Counted from the stretch's first letter, positions 1 through 5,786 are shown. The stretch: 5,786 nucleotides of DNA from Bryobacteraceae bacterium (GCA_019686145.1 JADGHK010000189.1:1-5786); one strand, 5' to 3'. The notes: a model not told the origin generated them from the sequence alone. Numbers and translations: made by a program.

Positions 1-468
1 AAGGTTCCGGTAGAGACGGCGCTTAAGCTGAAGACGGTCAACAGCGGACAGATCTCGGTGGCGAACGTAACCGGGCAGTTTGATTTGCGAAACGTCAACG
101 GGGGCATCGAGATGAAGGAGGTCGCGGGCTCCGGATCGGCAGCGACTGTAAACGGACCCGTACGAGCCCTCTTCCGGGCTGTCCCGGAAGGGAAGCTGCA
201 GTTCAAGTCCGTCAATGGCGAGCTGGAGGCCACGTTTCCCCCTGCGCTGAATGCCGATGTCCACGTGAAAACCCTGAATGGGGATCTGCTGACGGACTTC
301 GAGGCAACGATGCTGCCCACTATGCCTCTGACAGGTCAGAAGCAACAGGGCCGTACGGTGTACCGGTCAAAGCGAGGGGGATCTGTGCGAATCGGCTCGG
401 GCGGGACCGCAGAAATGACTTTTGAAACAGTAAACGGCAACATTCTGGTTCTCAAACGGGACCGATAG
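1..468 (+). CDS. DUF4097 family beta-strand-repeat protein, C-terminal part (5' end outside window)
   Basis: The reading frame is open from base 1 to the TAG at 466-468, giving 155 visible residues. The N-terminus, and presumably a signal peptide, lies upstream; the GTG at 58 is only an internal codon. The visible part is a ladder of short beta strands separated by turns ending in glycine. Turn glycines fall at visible residues 16, 25, 34, 43 and 52, exactly nine residues apart, and later NG turns occur at 72-73, 93-94 and 145-146. This is the pattern of the DUF4097 / putative adhesin beta-solenoid family, whose members are usually exported and whose biochemical role is poorly known. From the VPVET motif (bases 4-18) to TDF (ending 300) it aligns with residues 111-210 of the next gene, with 46 identities over about 99 positions counted by eye and one gap, so the two are tandem paralogues. 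The spacing of 32 bp suggests one operon. No enzymatic motif is visible. Confidence 0.85.
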   Translation, partial: KVPVETALKLKTVNSGQISVANVTGQFDLRNVNGGIEMKEVAGSGSAATVNGPVRALFRAVPEGKLQFKSVNGELEATFPPALNADVHVKTLNGDLLTDFEATMLPTMPLTGQKQQGRTVYRSKRGGSVRIGSGGTAEMTFETVNGNILVLKRDR

Positions 469-490
469 GAACGAGGCTGGCGGAAGGCGG

Positions 491-495
491 AAGGA
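491..495 (+). promoter_or_regulatory. Ribosome binding site of the second DUF4097 gene
   Basis: AAGGA lies 5 bases before the ATG at 501. It sits at the end of a purine-rich stretch that includes two back-to-back copies of GGCGGAA (479-485 and 486-492). It supports the ATG at 501 as the start. Confidence 0.6.
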
Positions 496-500
496 AAGAA

Positions 501-1316
501 ATGCGTTATTGGATTTTGATCGGTTTGGCGAGCGCGCTCGCTTTGGGACAGCAAGTGGAGGCTGACCGGGTCAAGGTGCCCTTTAGCAGCGGACAAGCCC
601 CGCGCTCCCTGAAGGCCAAGGTATTGAATGGCAGCATTACGGTGAAGGGCTACAACGGCGCAGAGGCGATCATCGAAGCGCGAAACCGCGACGGGAGAAA
701 GCCCTCTCCAGCAACGTCCGGAGGGCTTCGGCGCCTCAACGTCAGCGGCAGCGGCCTTGTGGTCGAAGAAGAGAAAAATCAGATCACCGTATCGGCGCCT
801 GCTTTCAGCACGGTCGATCTCTTCATCCAAGTGCCAGTTGAGACATCTCTCAAACTGGACACGACCAACGGCGGCAACATCGAAGTCGAAAACGTTGCCG
901 GCGAGATCGACGTTAAGAATATCAATGGCCAGGTCACCGTCCGTAACGTGTCCGGCGCCGTCGTTGCCCACGCCCTGAACGGGCGCGTTCTGGCTATCCT
1001 GGACCGCGTAACGGCGGGCAAGCCAATGTCGTTCAGCTCGCTCAACGGCGACATCGATGTCACTTTGCCGCCTGATGTGAAGGCCAACGTCAAGATGAAG
1101 ACGGACAACGGCGAAATCTACACCGACTTCGATATCGTGCTCGCCCCGTCGAACCGGGAGCCGGTCGTCGATGAAAGAGCCGGCAAGCGGGGGAAGTACC
1201 GGGTCCGCTTCGACCGGGCGATGTACGGCACGATCAATGGCGGCGGACCGGAGTTCCAGTTCACGACGCTCAACGGAAAGATCTACATCCGCAAGCAAGG
1301 ATCAGGAGCCCGTTAG
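501..1316 (+). CDS. Secreted DUF4097 family beta-strand-repeat protein (putative adhesin-like solenoid)
   Basis: This is a complete gene of 271 residues. Residues 1-21 look like a Sec signal peptide: a short charged start, a hydrophobic core around 4-15, and a likely cut after the VEA at 19-21. There is no lipobox cysteine, so the product is probably periplasmic or secreted rather than a lipoprotein. The mature protein repeats short beta strands divided by NG turns at residues 43-44, 52-53, 123-124, 142-143, 160-161, 182-183, 203-204, 246-247 and 258-259. In the core the turn glycines are at 124, 134, 143, 152 and 161, a step of 9-10 residues that fits a beta-solenoid. Family members in other bacteria are found near envelope-stress genes, but their molecular function is not established. 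It is a tandem paralogue of the upstream gene and is convergent with the glycosyltransferase gene, with only 4 bases between the two stops. No catalytic residues are recognisable. Confidence 0.9.
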   Translation: MRYWILIGLASALALGQQVEADRVKVPFSSGQAPRSLKAKVLNGSITVKGYNGAEAIIEARNRDGRKPSPATSGGLRRLNVSGSGLVVEEEKNQITVSAPAFSTVDLFIQVPVETSLKLDTTNGGNIEVENVAGEIDVKNINGQVTVRNVSGAVVAHALNGRVLAILDRVTAGKPMSFSSLNGDIDVTLPPDVKANVKMKTDNGEIYTDFDIVLAPSNREPVVDERAGKRGKYRVRFDRAMYGTINGGGPEFQFTTLNGKIYIRKQGSGAR

Positions 1317-1320
1317 AGCG

Positions 1321-2442
1321 CTAGGAGCATCGCTGAAAGCGGCCGTCCGGCAGGACATAATACCGGTGCCCGCGCCATAGAATGGTGTTGCCGAAGAAGC
1401 CCGCCACCCAGAACACGAAGCTCAGCAGATCTTGCACGGGAATCAGATACCAGCGCCGGGCACAGAGCGGGTCCGCCAGGACGCGATGAAAAACGGCATA
1501 CGCGCTGGCGGCGCGCAGCACCAGGGTCACAATGGCGACGGGCCACCAGGCTGGCTCGGCAAGAAGCAGGGCGAGCATGAGGGGCGTCGGGTTGATGAAC
1601 AGTTGCCCGATATAGCCGAGCGGACGCGAACGCCGGGTGCTCCGATTCCAGCGGAGGCGGTGGGCGGCGTTCGCGCGAAGCGATTGGGCGCCGATATGGT
1701 GCTCGATCACGTAGCTCGATAGAATCACTCCGAACCCCGCCTCCGCGGCCAGATTCCCCAGCACAAAGTCTTCCGCCAAATAATCCTTGAGCCGGTCGAA
1801 GCCCCCGATGGAGGAAAGAACGCTGCGGCGGGCGACAATCGTCGGACCCACTGCAAACTTCATCCCTTCCACCAGGCGAGCGACGAGCGCGCTGCCCCAG
1901 AACTCGGTATTCATTCCGATTGCCTCAAGCGTCGACCAGGGGCTCCGGCCCGGCACAGCCCGATAGGGGCAGGTGGCCACGGCGACGTTGGGATCGCTGA
2001 ATTCAGCGGCCACCGTTGCAAGCATCGACGGAGTGACCCGGATGTCGCTGTCGCTCATCACAAGGATGTCGCAGGTGGCGGCGGCAGCCATCTTATCGAG
2101 GCTGAAAACCTTGGCGTTGGGGTACGGAGGCTGGCCGGTGACGATAAGCGCCGTCTTTACGTGCGGATATTCGGCGCAAAGCTTCTCGACGACAGGGACA
2201 GCGGCATCCTCTTTCTCCCGGACCGCAAACAGAATTTCAAAGCAGGGATAATCCTGTTCGAAGAACGTTCGGAGATTACGCTCCAGCCCCTCCTCAAAGC
2301 CGTGGAGCGGTTTCAGGATAGAGATTGGAGGAAACGACGAAAGCGGTTGTGGCCGCACGCGCAGATACTGCTGTACGGCCACAAGGGTAAGAATGCAATA
2401 GACGAGCGAGCCCGCGAGAATGGCCAGAAGCAGGAAAGACAC
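1321..2442 (-). CDS. hpnI: Membrane glycosyltransferase, family GT21 (HpnI-like / ceramide glucosyltransferase-like)
   Basis: The product is 373 residues, the usual size for HpnI. HpnI transfers N-acetylglucosamine from a UDP-sugar to bacteriohopanetetrol in hopanoid lipid synthesis; the related eukaryotic enzymes glucosylate ceramide. An N-terminal membrane segment (about 3-23) leads into a cytoplasmic GT-A domain. It has the SILKPLHG motif at 41-48, an SDSD motif with D131 and D133 that binds the metal-nucleotide sugar, and an AEDF motif with likely catalytic base D225. It also has an HRLRW motif at 261-265, corresponding to (Q/R)xxRW with the first position changed to H. Hydrophobic segments around 281-318 and 335-354 complete the membrane anchor. 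The GTG start shares its G with the thrS stop (TAGTG), and SD-like GAGTGAG precedes it only weakly, so translation is probably coupled to thrS. Glycosyltransferase assignment is firm. The HpnI name is by resemblance, since no other hopanoid gene is in view; another lipid acceptor is possible. Confidence 0.85.
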   Translation of the reverse strand: MSFLLLAILAGSLVYCILTLVAVQQYLRVRPQPLSSFPPISILKPLHGFEEGLERNLRTFFEQDYPCFEILFAVREKEDAAVPVVEKLCAEYPHVKTALIVTGQPPYPNAKVFSLDKMAAAATCDILVMSDSDIRVTPSMLATVAAEFSDPNVAVATCPYRAVPGRSPWSTLEAIGMNTEFWGSALVARLVEGMKFAVGPTIVARRSVLSSIGGFDRLKDYLAEDFVLGNLAAEAGFGVILSSYVIEHHIGAQSLRANAAHRLRWNRSTRRSRPLGYIGQLFINPTPLMLALLLAEPAWWPVAIVTLVLRAASAYAVFHRVLADPLCARRWYLIPVQDLLSFVFWVAGFFGNTILWRGHRYYVLPDGRFQRCS

Positions 2443-4382
2443 TACTCACTCGGTGTCTTGGCTTCAACCAGCTGGCGGAGCGTCGCCATGAACTGGTCGA
2501 GAGGCTGCACACCCTGATCCCCGTGCTTCCGGTTTCGCACCGATACCGTGCCGCTTTCCGCTTCCCGTGCGCCGACCACGAGCATGTAGGGAATCTTCTG
2601 GAGCTGCGCTTCCCTGATCTTCAGGTTGACCTTCTCGCTGCGGTCGTCCAGCATGGATCGGAAACCCGCTTCCAGAAGCCTGGTGTGGACCTGGCGCGCG
2701 TAGTCGAGCTGCCGGTCCGTGATCGGCAATACTGCGGCCTGAACCGGAGCAAGCCAAACGGGAAACGCGCCGGCGTAGTGCTCCACGAGGATGCCGAAGA
2801 ACCGTTCGACCGATCCGTACAGCGCACGGTGCACCATCAACGGCTGATGCCTCTTTCCGTCTTCGCCCACGTACTCCAGATTGAACCGGCGCGGCAACGT
2901 GAAGTCGAACTGCACCGTGGATAGCTGCCACAGCCGCCCGATCGCGTCGACAAGCTTGACATCGATCTTGGGTCCGTAGAAAGCGGCCTCGTCCGGCATG
3001 ACCTTCGCTTTCATGCCGAGACGGTCCAGCGCCCCTCTCAAGGCGTTTTCGGCGAGCCCCCACTGCTCGGGGGTACCGTCGTACTTTCCGCTTGCGCCGT
3101 TGTCCCAGGTCGACAGTTCCGCTTCGTACTGATCGAATCCGAAGATTTTAAGAACATCAAGCGCGAACCGGAGACACTGTACGATCTCATCCTCCACCTG
3201 GCCGGGCGTGCAGAAGATGTGAGCATCGTCCTGGGTGAAGCCGCGGACGCGAAGCAGGCCGTGCATCACACCGGAACGCTCATACCGGTACACCGTTCCC
3301 AGTTCTCCCAGCCGCACCGGCAATTCCCGATAGCTGCGCAGACGGTCCCGGAAGATCAGGATGTGGAACGGGCAGTTCATCGGCTTGAGCTGATACTCGG
3401 CATCCTCCAGCTCCATCCGCTTGAACATGTTCTCGGAGTAGAAATTGTAGTGCCCCGAGGTTTTCCATAGATCCGACCGCGCGATATGCGGCGTGTAGAC
3501 CAGTGAGTAGCCGCGCTCGAGGTATTGATCGCGCATCCAGTCTTCCAGGATCTTGCGAATCACCGCGCCCTTCGGGTGGAAGAAGATCAAACCAGGGCCG
3601 GCGAGATCCTGGATGCTGAAGAGATCGAGCTCCTGGCCCAGCTTCCGGTGGTCGCGCTTGCGGGCTTCCTCCAGGCGCTGGAGGTACTCGTCCAGCTCCT
3701 TCTTCGTGAAGAACGCAGTCCCGTAGATGCGCTGCATCTGCTGGTTGCGCTCATCCCCCTTCCAGTAGGCGCCGGCGATCGAGAGCAGCTTGAACGCCTT
3801 GAGCCGCCCGGTGGAGGGGACGTGCGGTCCCCGGCAGAAATCGATGAAATGATCGCCCAGCGTATATTCGGAGAAGACCTCCTCCGCCTTCTCTTCAATC
3901 AGTTCGCACTTGAGCGGTTCACCGAGCTCCTTGTACTTCTGCAGCCCCACCGCCTTTGGCGTCATCACCCGGCCGAACGGCAGATCTTTCCGCTGGAGCT
4001 CCCACATCCGCTGCTCGATCTTCTCGAGGTCTTCCGGAGTGAACGGTTCCTCCCGCTGGAAGTCGTAGAAGAAACCGGTCTCGGTGGGCGGACCGATGCC
4101 GAGCTTTGTTTCCGGATACAGTTCGAGCACAGCGGCAGCGAGCAGATGTGCCGTGGAGTGCCGGTACACTTCAAGCGCCTCGGGATTCCTGCTCGTCAGG
4201 ATTTCGAGGGTAGCGTTGGATTCCAGGGGGCGAGTGAGATCGTACAGCTCCCCATTGACCCGGGCAACCACAGCGTCCTCCGCCAGCCGGCTGCCGATGG
4301 ACTTCGCAATGTCAATGGGACGTGTACCAAGAGGGACAACCTGCTGGCTGCCGTCCGGCAGTGTGACAGTAATGCTGCTCAT
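2442..4382 (-). CDS. thrS: Threonine--tRNA ligase (threonyl-tRNA synthetase)
   Basis: This cytoplasmic class II synthetase charges tRNA-Thr with threonine using ATP. The 646 residues match the full-length bacterial form. In order: a TGS domain (about 1-63); the editing domain (about 65-225) with HxxxH at H75/H79 plus C183 and H187, which hydrolyses mischarged Ser-tRNA-Thr; a class II catalytic core (about 245-540); and the anticodon-binding domain (about 545-646). The catalytic zinc ligands are C337, H388 and H518. Motif 2 contains R366-Y-E368, and motif 3 contains the GSVERF sequence at 523-528 with R527. No key residue is missing. The ATG at 4382 is the only usable start, because the same frame has a TGA stop shortly upstream and no other start codon between. 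It has no clear Shine-Dalgarno sequence. The infC-rpmI-rplT genes that often follow thrS are absent; instead a glycosyltransferase gene overlaps its stop by one base. Confidence 0.98.
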   Translation of the reverse strand: MSSITVTLPDGSQQVVPLGTRPIDIAKSIGSRLAEDAVVARVNGELYDLTRPLESNATLEILTSRNPEALEVYRHSTAHLLAAAVLELYPETKLGIGPPTETGFFYDFQREEPFTPEDLEKIEQRMWELQRKDLPFGRVMTPKAVGLQKYKELGEPLKCELIEEKAEEVFSEYTLGDHFIDFCRGPHVPSTGRLKAFKLLSIAGAYWKGDERNQQMQRIYGTAFFTKKELDEYLQRLEEARKRDHRKLGQELDLFSIQDLAGPGLIFFHPKGAVIRKILEDWMRDQYLERGYSLVYTPHIARSDLWKTSGHYNFYSENMFKRMELEDAEYQLKPMNCPFHILIFRDRLRSYRELPVRLGELGTVYRYERSGVMHGLLRVRGFTQDDAHIFCTPGQVEDEIVQCLRFALDVLKIFGFDQYEAELSTWDNGASGKYDGTPEQWGLAENALRGALDRLGMKAKVMPDEAAFYGPKIDVKLVDAIGRLWQLSTVQFDFTLPRRFNLEYVGEDGKRHQPLMVHRALYGSVERFFGILVEHYAGAFPVWLAPVQAAVLPITDRQLDYARQVHTRLLEAGFRSMLDDRSEKVNLKIREAQLQKIPYMLVVGAREAESGTVSVRNRKHGDQGVQPLDQFMATLRQLVEAKTPSE

Positions 4383-4398
4383 GATGTTGTGAACTAAG

Positions 4399-4404
4399 AT
4401 TTTA
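4399..4404 (-). promoter_or_regulatory. Candidate -10 element for thrS
   Basis: Read on the minus strand this is TAAAAT, 16 bases before the thrS ATG. Transcription would then start around 4392, giving a leader of only about 10 bases. That would fit the lack of a Shine-Dalgarno sequence. No good -35 element lies 16-18 bases upstream (the best is TATTTC), so this is a weak candidate. Confidence 0.25.
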
Positions 4405-4435
4405 GCGCATCACGGCGAGCCGAAATACTCTGCAC

Positions 4436-4468
4436 GGCCGGGTCTTTTCGGGAACAGGCCGGGTATTT
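4436..4468. repeat. Direct repeat GGCCGGGTnTTT, two copies spaced 21 bp
   Basis: Copies lie at 4436-4447 and 4457-4468 and match at 11 of 12 positions, differing only at the ninth base (C or A). The 21-bp start-to-start distance is two turns of the helix, so a protein could bind both on the same face. They lie in the divergent region between thrS and the sigma-factor gene and flank the candidate -35 element of the latter, as an operator would. The binding protein is unknown. Confidence 0.45.
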
Positions 4469-4480
4469 GGGCGGTATATT
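4451..4480 (+). promoter_or_regulatory. Candidate promoter of the ECF sigma-factor gene
   Basis: GGAACA at 4451-4456 resembles the GGAAC -35 element recognised by many ECF sigma factors. TATATT at 4475-4480, 18 bases further on, resembles a -10 element. If both are used, the start would be near 4487, right at the ribosome binding site, which is unusually close. The ECF-like -35 element would fit autoregulation by the sigma factor. This is a pattern match only. Confidence 0.3.
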
Positions 4481-4485
4481 AAAGT

Positions 4486-4490
4486 AAGGA
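4486..4490 (+). promoter_or_regulatory. Ribosome binding site of the sigma-factor gene
   Basis: AAGGA lies 6 bases before the ATG at 4497. The in-frame TTG at 4494 would be only 3 bases away, so ATG is the preferred start. Confidence 0.65.
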
Positions 4491-4496
4491 TCATTG

Positions 4497-5132
4497 ATGG
4501 ACGGAGATAAGCCGACGGTCAAGCAAGCGCCCCAGTTCGACGAGACTCACCTCCTGGACCGGGCGCGCGTGGGCGATGTGCGGGCCTTTTCGGCTCTGGT
4601 CGAGGCGTACGAGCGTAAGATTTATCGCTTGGCCAGACACATCACCCAGAACGACGAGGATGCCGAGGATGTCCTTCAGGAAACCTTCATGAAGGCGTAC
4701 GAGCATCTCGAGGACTTCCAGGGAGCGTCCAAATTCTACACCTGGATTGTAAGGATTGCTGTCAATGAATCCCTGATGAAGCTCAGAAAACGAAAATCAG
4801 ACCGCACCGTTTCCATCGATGAAGGCATCGATACAGGTGAGGAGACTGTTGTTCGTGAGATTGCCGTCTGGGATGAAGACCCCGAACAAAAATATTCCCG
4901 GGAAGAGCTGCGGGCCCTCCTGGACGAGGCAATCCGAAGTTTGAAGCCTGCTTTCCGTACCGTCTTTGTGCTGCGCGACATTGACGGGTTGTCTACGGAA
5001 GAGACTGCGGAAGTTTTAAACTTGTCTGTTCCGGCGGTGAAGAGTCGCCTGCTGCGGGCTCGCCTGCACCTCCGGGAGAAACTGACCCGGATGTTTAAGC
5101 GAAAAGGGGACGACGTATTTGCTTACCTGTAA
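4497..5132 (+). CDS. RNA polymerase sigma factor, ECF subfamily (sigma-70 family, RpoE-like)
   Basis: The product is 211 residues with the two-domain layout of ECF factors. Region 2 (about 34-101) carries the core-binding and -10 recognition helices, including the DAEDVLQETF sequence at 55-64 and FYTWIVRIAVN at 80-90. An acidic linker (about 105-135) follows. Region 4 (about 138-192) has the helix-turn-helix that reads the -35 element, with the LSTEETAEVL and VKSRLLRARL sequences. Such factors direct core RNA polymerase to a small regulon when released from an anti-sigma factor. The gene starts the plus-strand transcript facing away from thrS. Its last 14 bases overlap the zinc-finger anti-sigma gene, which is its likely partner. 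The stress it answers to cannot be read from the sequence. It is sigma-24-like by family resemblance; calling it rpoE in the E. coli sense would overstate it. Confidence 0.95.
   Translation: MDGDKPTVKQAPQFDETHLLDRARVGDVRAFSALVEAYERKIYRLARHITQNDEDAEDVLQETFMKAYEHLEDFQGASKFYTWIVRIAVNESLMKLRKRKSDRTVSIDEGIDTGEETVVREIAVWDEDPEQKYSREELRALLDEAIRSLKPAFRTVFVLRDIDGLSTEETAEVLNLSVPAVKSRLLRARLHLREKLTRMFKRKGDDVFAYL
5104..5110 (+). promoter_or_regulatory. Ribosome binding site of the anti-sigma gene, inside the sigma-factor gene
   Basis: AAGGGGA lies within the last codons of the sigma-factor gene, 8 bases before the TTG at 5119. Its good match and spacing are the main reason to accept the TTG start. No ATG or GTG is available nearby in this frame. 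Confidence 0.6.
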
Positions 5133-5391
5133 AGAGTTCCTGAATGGACTGAACGACTATCTCGATGATACAGCCGATCCGGAGCTGAAGAGTCATCTTC
5201 ACAAGCACGTGAACGAATGCCCGAACTGCTGGGTCATCGTTGATACGACAAAGAAGACTCTTCAGGTGTTCAAGGGCGCAGAGCCTCAGGCGATTCCTCC
5301 TGACGTCCACGACCGCCTGATGAAGGCTCTGGAAAAGAAGGTGGCCGCGTCAAAGCGCGCGGTGAGCTCCCCGAATCCTCCCCCCGCCTGA
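5119..5391 (+). CDS. Small soluble zinc-finger anti-sigma factor (zf-HC2 / ZAS type)
   Basis: The 90-residue protein begins with the TCKEFLNGLNDYLDD stretch typical of putative zinc-finger anti-sigma factors. It carries the HxxxCxxC zinc motif as H30, C34 and C37, with C4 as a likely fourth ligand. In this family the zinc-binding helices hold the ECF sigma factor inactive by blocking contact with core polymerase. There is no membrane segment, and the protein ends with a basic, then Ser/Pro-rich tail (about 73-90). It should therefore be cytoplasmic and either sense a cytoplasmic signal, possibly redox through the cysteines as in RsrA, or need another partner. The TTG start overlaps the sigma gene by 14 bases, so translation is likely coupled and the two proteins made in step. 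Pairing with the upstream sigma factor is inferred from this arrangement. Confidence 0.85.
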   Translation: MLTCKEFLNGLNDYLDDTADPELKSHLHKHVNECPNCWVIVDTTKKTLQVFKGAEPQAIPPDVHDRLMKALEKKVAASKRAVSSPNPPPA

Positions 5392-5411
5392 CTCCTTCCG
5401 TCTTCGCCTTT

Positions 5412-5786
5412 TCATCGAGGGCAAATACCCCGATAGAACTCGCACTGGTAGCAATGCTTCCCGGCCCGGAGCGGGAAATCCAGCCGTTCCTGCGCTTCGC
5501 GGAACTCTCGGACCGCGTTGCACGCCTCGGCCAGCGCCTCCGCATCCAACGAAACTCGAACCGCCCGGTCGGGCCGAAGGAAGTATAGCCAGGCCTCGTC
5601 CGGCAGACGCCCTTTCATCCGCTCAAGCGCGAGAGCATACAGGCGCAGTTGCAAACTGTAGCCGTCTACCCGATCCTCGTCAAACCGGTCCGTTTTATAG
5701 TCCACCAGAACCGACGTCCCGCCCTCCTCGAACCACAGATCGATCTGGCCGCGCAGGACCATCTCCTCCAGGAAGAAGACAAACTC
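5412..5786 (-). CDS. PD-(D/E)XK nuclease domain, C-terminus of an AddA/UvrD-like helicase-nuclease (5' end outside window)
   Basis: The minus-strand frame is open from the right edge to the TGA at 5412-5414, giving 124 visible residues. The ATG at 5760-5762 is internal, because the residues before it continue the domain. The nuclease core shows the GQIDLW motif (D16), the VDYKT motif (D29 and K31) and the QLRLY motif (Q46, Y50). These are the metal-binding and catalytic pattern of RecB-family nucleases, and the wording is closest to the C-terminus of AddA-type or UvrD-like helicases that process double-strand breaks. At the very end C112, C115 and C122 (CxxCx6C) resemble the cysteines that bind an iron-sulphur cluster in AddB and Cas4 nucleases. 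A fourth cysteine would have to lie upstream of the window. It is convergent with the anti-sigma gene, with 20 bases between stops. A stand-alone Cas4-like nuclease is possible but less likely. Confidence 0.85.
   Translation of the reverse strand, partial: EFVFFLEEMVLRGQIDLWFEEGGTSVLVDYKTDRFDEDRVDGYSLQLRLYALALERMKGRLPDEAWLYFLRPDRAVRVSLDAEALAEACNAVREFREAQERLDFPLRAGKHCYQCEFYRGICPR

Noticed and set aside
336..1298. Long minus-strand open frame (320 codons) opposite the second DUF4097 gene
   Set aside because: It lies antisense to a gene with a clear signal peptide and family pattern, has an Arg/Asp/Val-rich shadow composition and no recognisable domain.
1317..1322. AGCGCT palindrome between the convergent stops as a terminator
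   Set aside because: The stem is only three base pairs with no loop and no T-run follows on either strand.
3525..4397. Plus-strand open frame (290 codons) opposite thrS
   Set aside because: It is antisense to a fully conserved thrS; its product has no domain and is a typical shadow frame in GC-rich DNA.
4494..4496. TTG as an alternative start of the sigma factor
   Set aside because: It is only 3 bases from the AAGGA site, while ATG at 4497 has normal spacing and a stronger start codon.
5392..5411. Terminator between the anti-sigma and nuclease genes
   Set aside because: The 20 bases are pyrimidine-rich but form no inverted repeat; the short TTTT has no stem before it.
5760..5762. ATG taken as the true start of the nuclease
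   Set aside because: The frame stays open to the window edge and the residues before it (FVFFLEE) continue the nuclease fold; a start here would cut the domain.
5412..5786. Cas4 nuclease of a CRISPR system
   Set aside because: The cysteine pattern is similar, but the VDYKTDR and QLRLYA wording is that of AddA/UvrD-type enzymes, and there is no array or other cas gene in the window.

Overview
The window looks like chromosomal housekeeping-plus-envelope DNA from a GC-rich Gram-negative bacterium. My best guess is an Acidobacteriota member of the Solibacter/Bryobacter type. This is inferred from the mix of DUF4097 proteins, a GT21/HpnI-like glycosyltransferase, a small soluble zinc-finger anti-sigma factor and a UvrD/AddA-type nuclease tail. 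Nothing in the sequence fixes the taxon. There are no tRNA or rRNA genes, insertion sequences or CRISPR arrays.

Layout: (1) 1-1316, plus strand: two tandem paralogous DUF4097 beta-strand-repeat proteins. The first is cut by the left edge and the second is complete with a signal peptide. (2) 1321-4382, minus strand: thrS (threonyl-tRNA synthetase, complete, all catalytic, editing and zinc residues present), then a membrane-anchored glycosyltransferase of the HpnI/ceramide-glucosyltransferase kind. The thrS stop and the glycosyltransferase GTG start share one base (TAGTG). (3) 4383-4496: a 114-bp divergent intergenic region. It holds candidate promoters and a direct repeat whose copies lie 21 bp apart. 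(4) 4497-5391, plus strand: an ECF sigma factor and a 90-residue zinc-finger anti-sigma factor, overlapping by 14 bp, the second starting at TTG. (5) 5412-5786, minus strand: the C-terminal nuclease domain of an AddA/UvrD-like helicase-nuclease, cut by the right edge.

How it may work together: the sigma/anti-sigma pair is a self-contained regulatory switch. Its divergent promoter region, shared with thrS, carries operator-like repeats and an ECF-like GGAAC element, so autoregulation is plausible. The DUF4097 proteins and the glycosyltransferase both act at the envelope, but nothing in the sequence ties them to this sigma factor. Both convergent gene pairs end almost stop-to-stop (4 and 20 bp apart) with no recognisable terminator between them. 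I see no clear evidence of a wholly new system. The most unusual points are the 21-bp-spaced repeat, the thrS-glycosyltransferase coupling and the 9-residue-periodic DUF4097 tandem pair.
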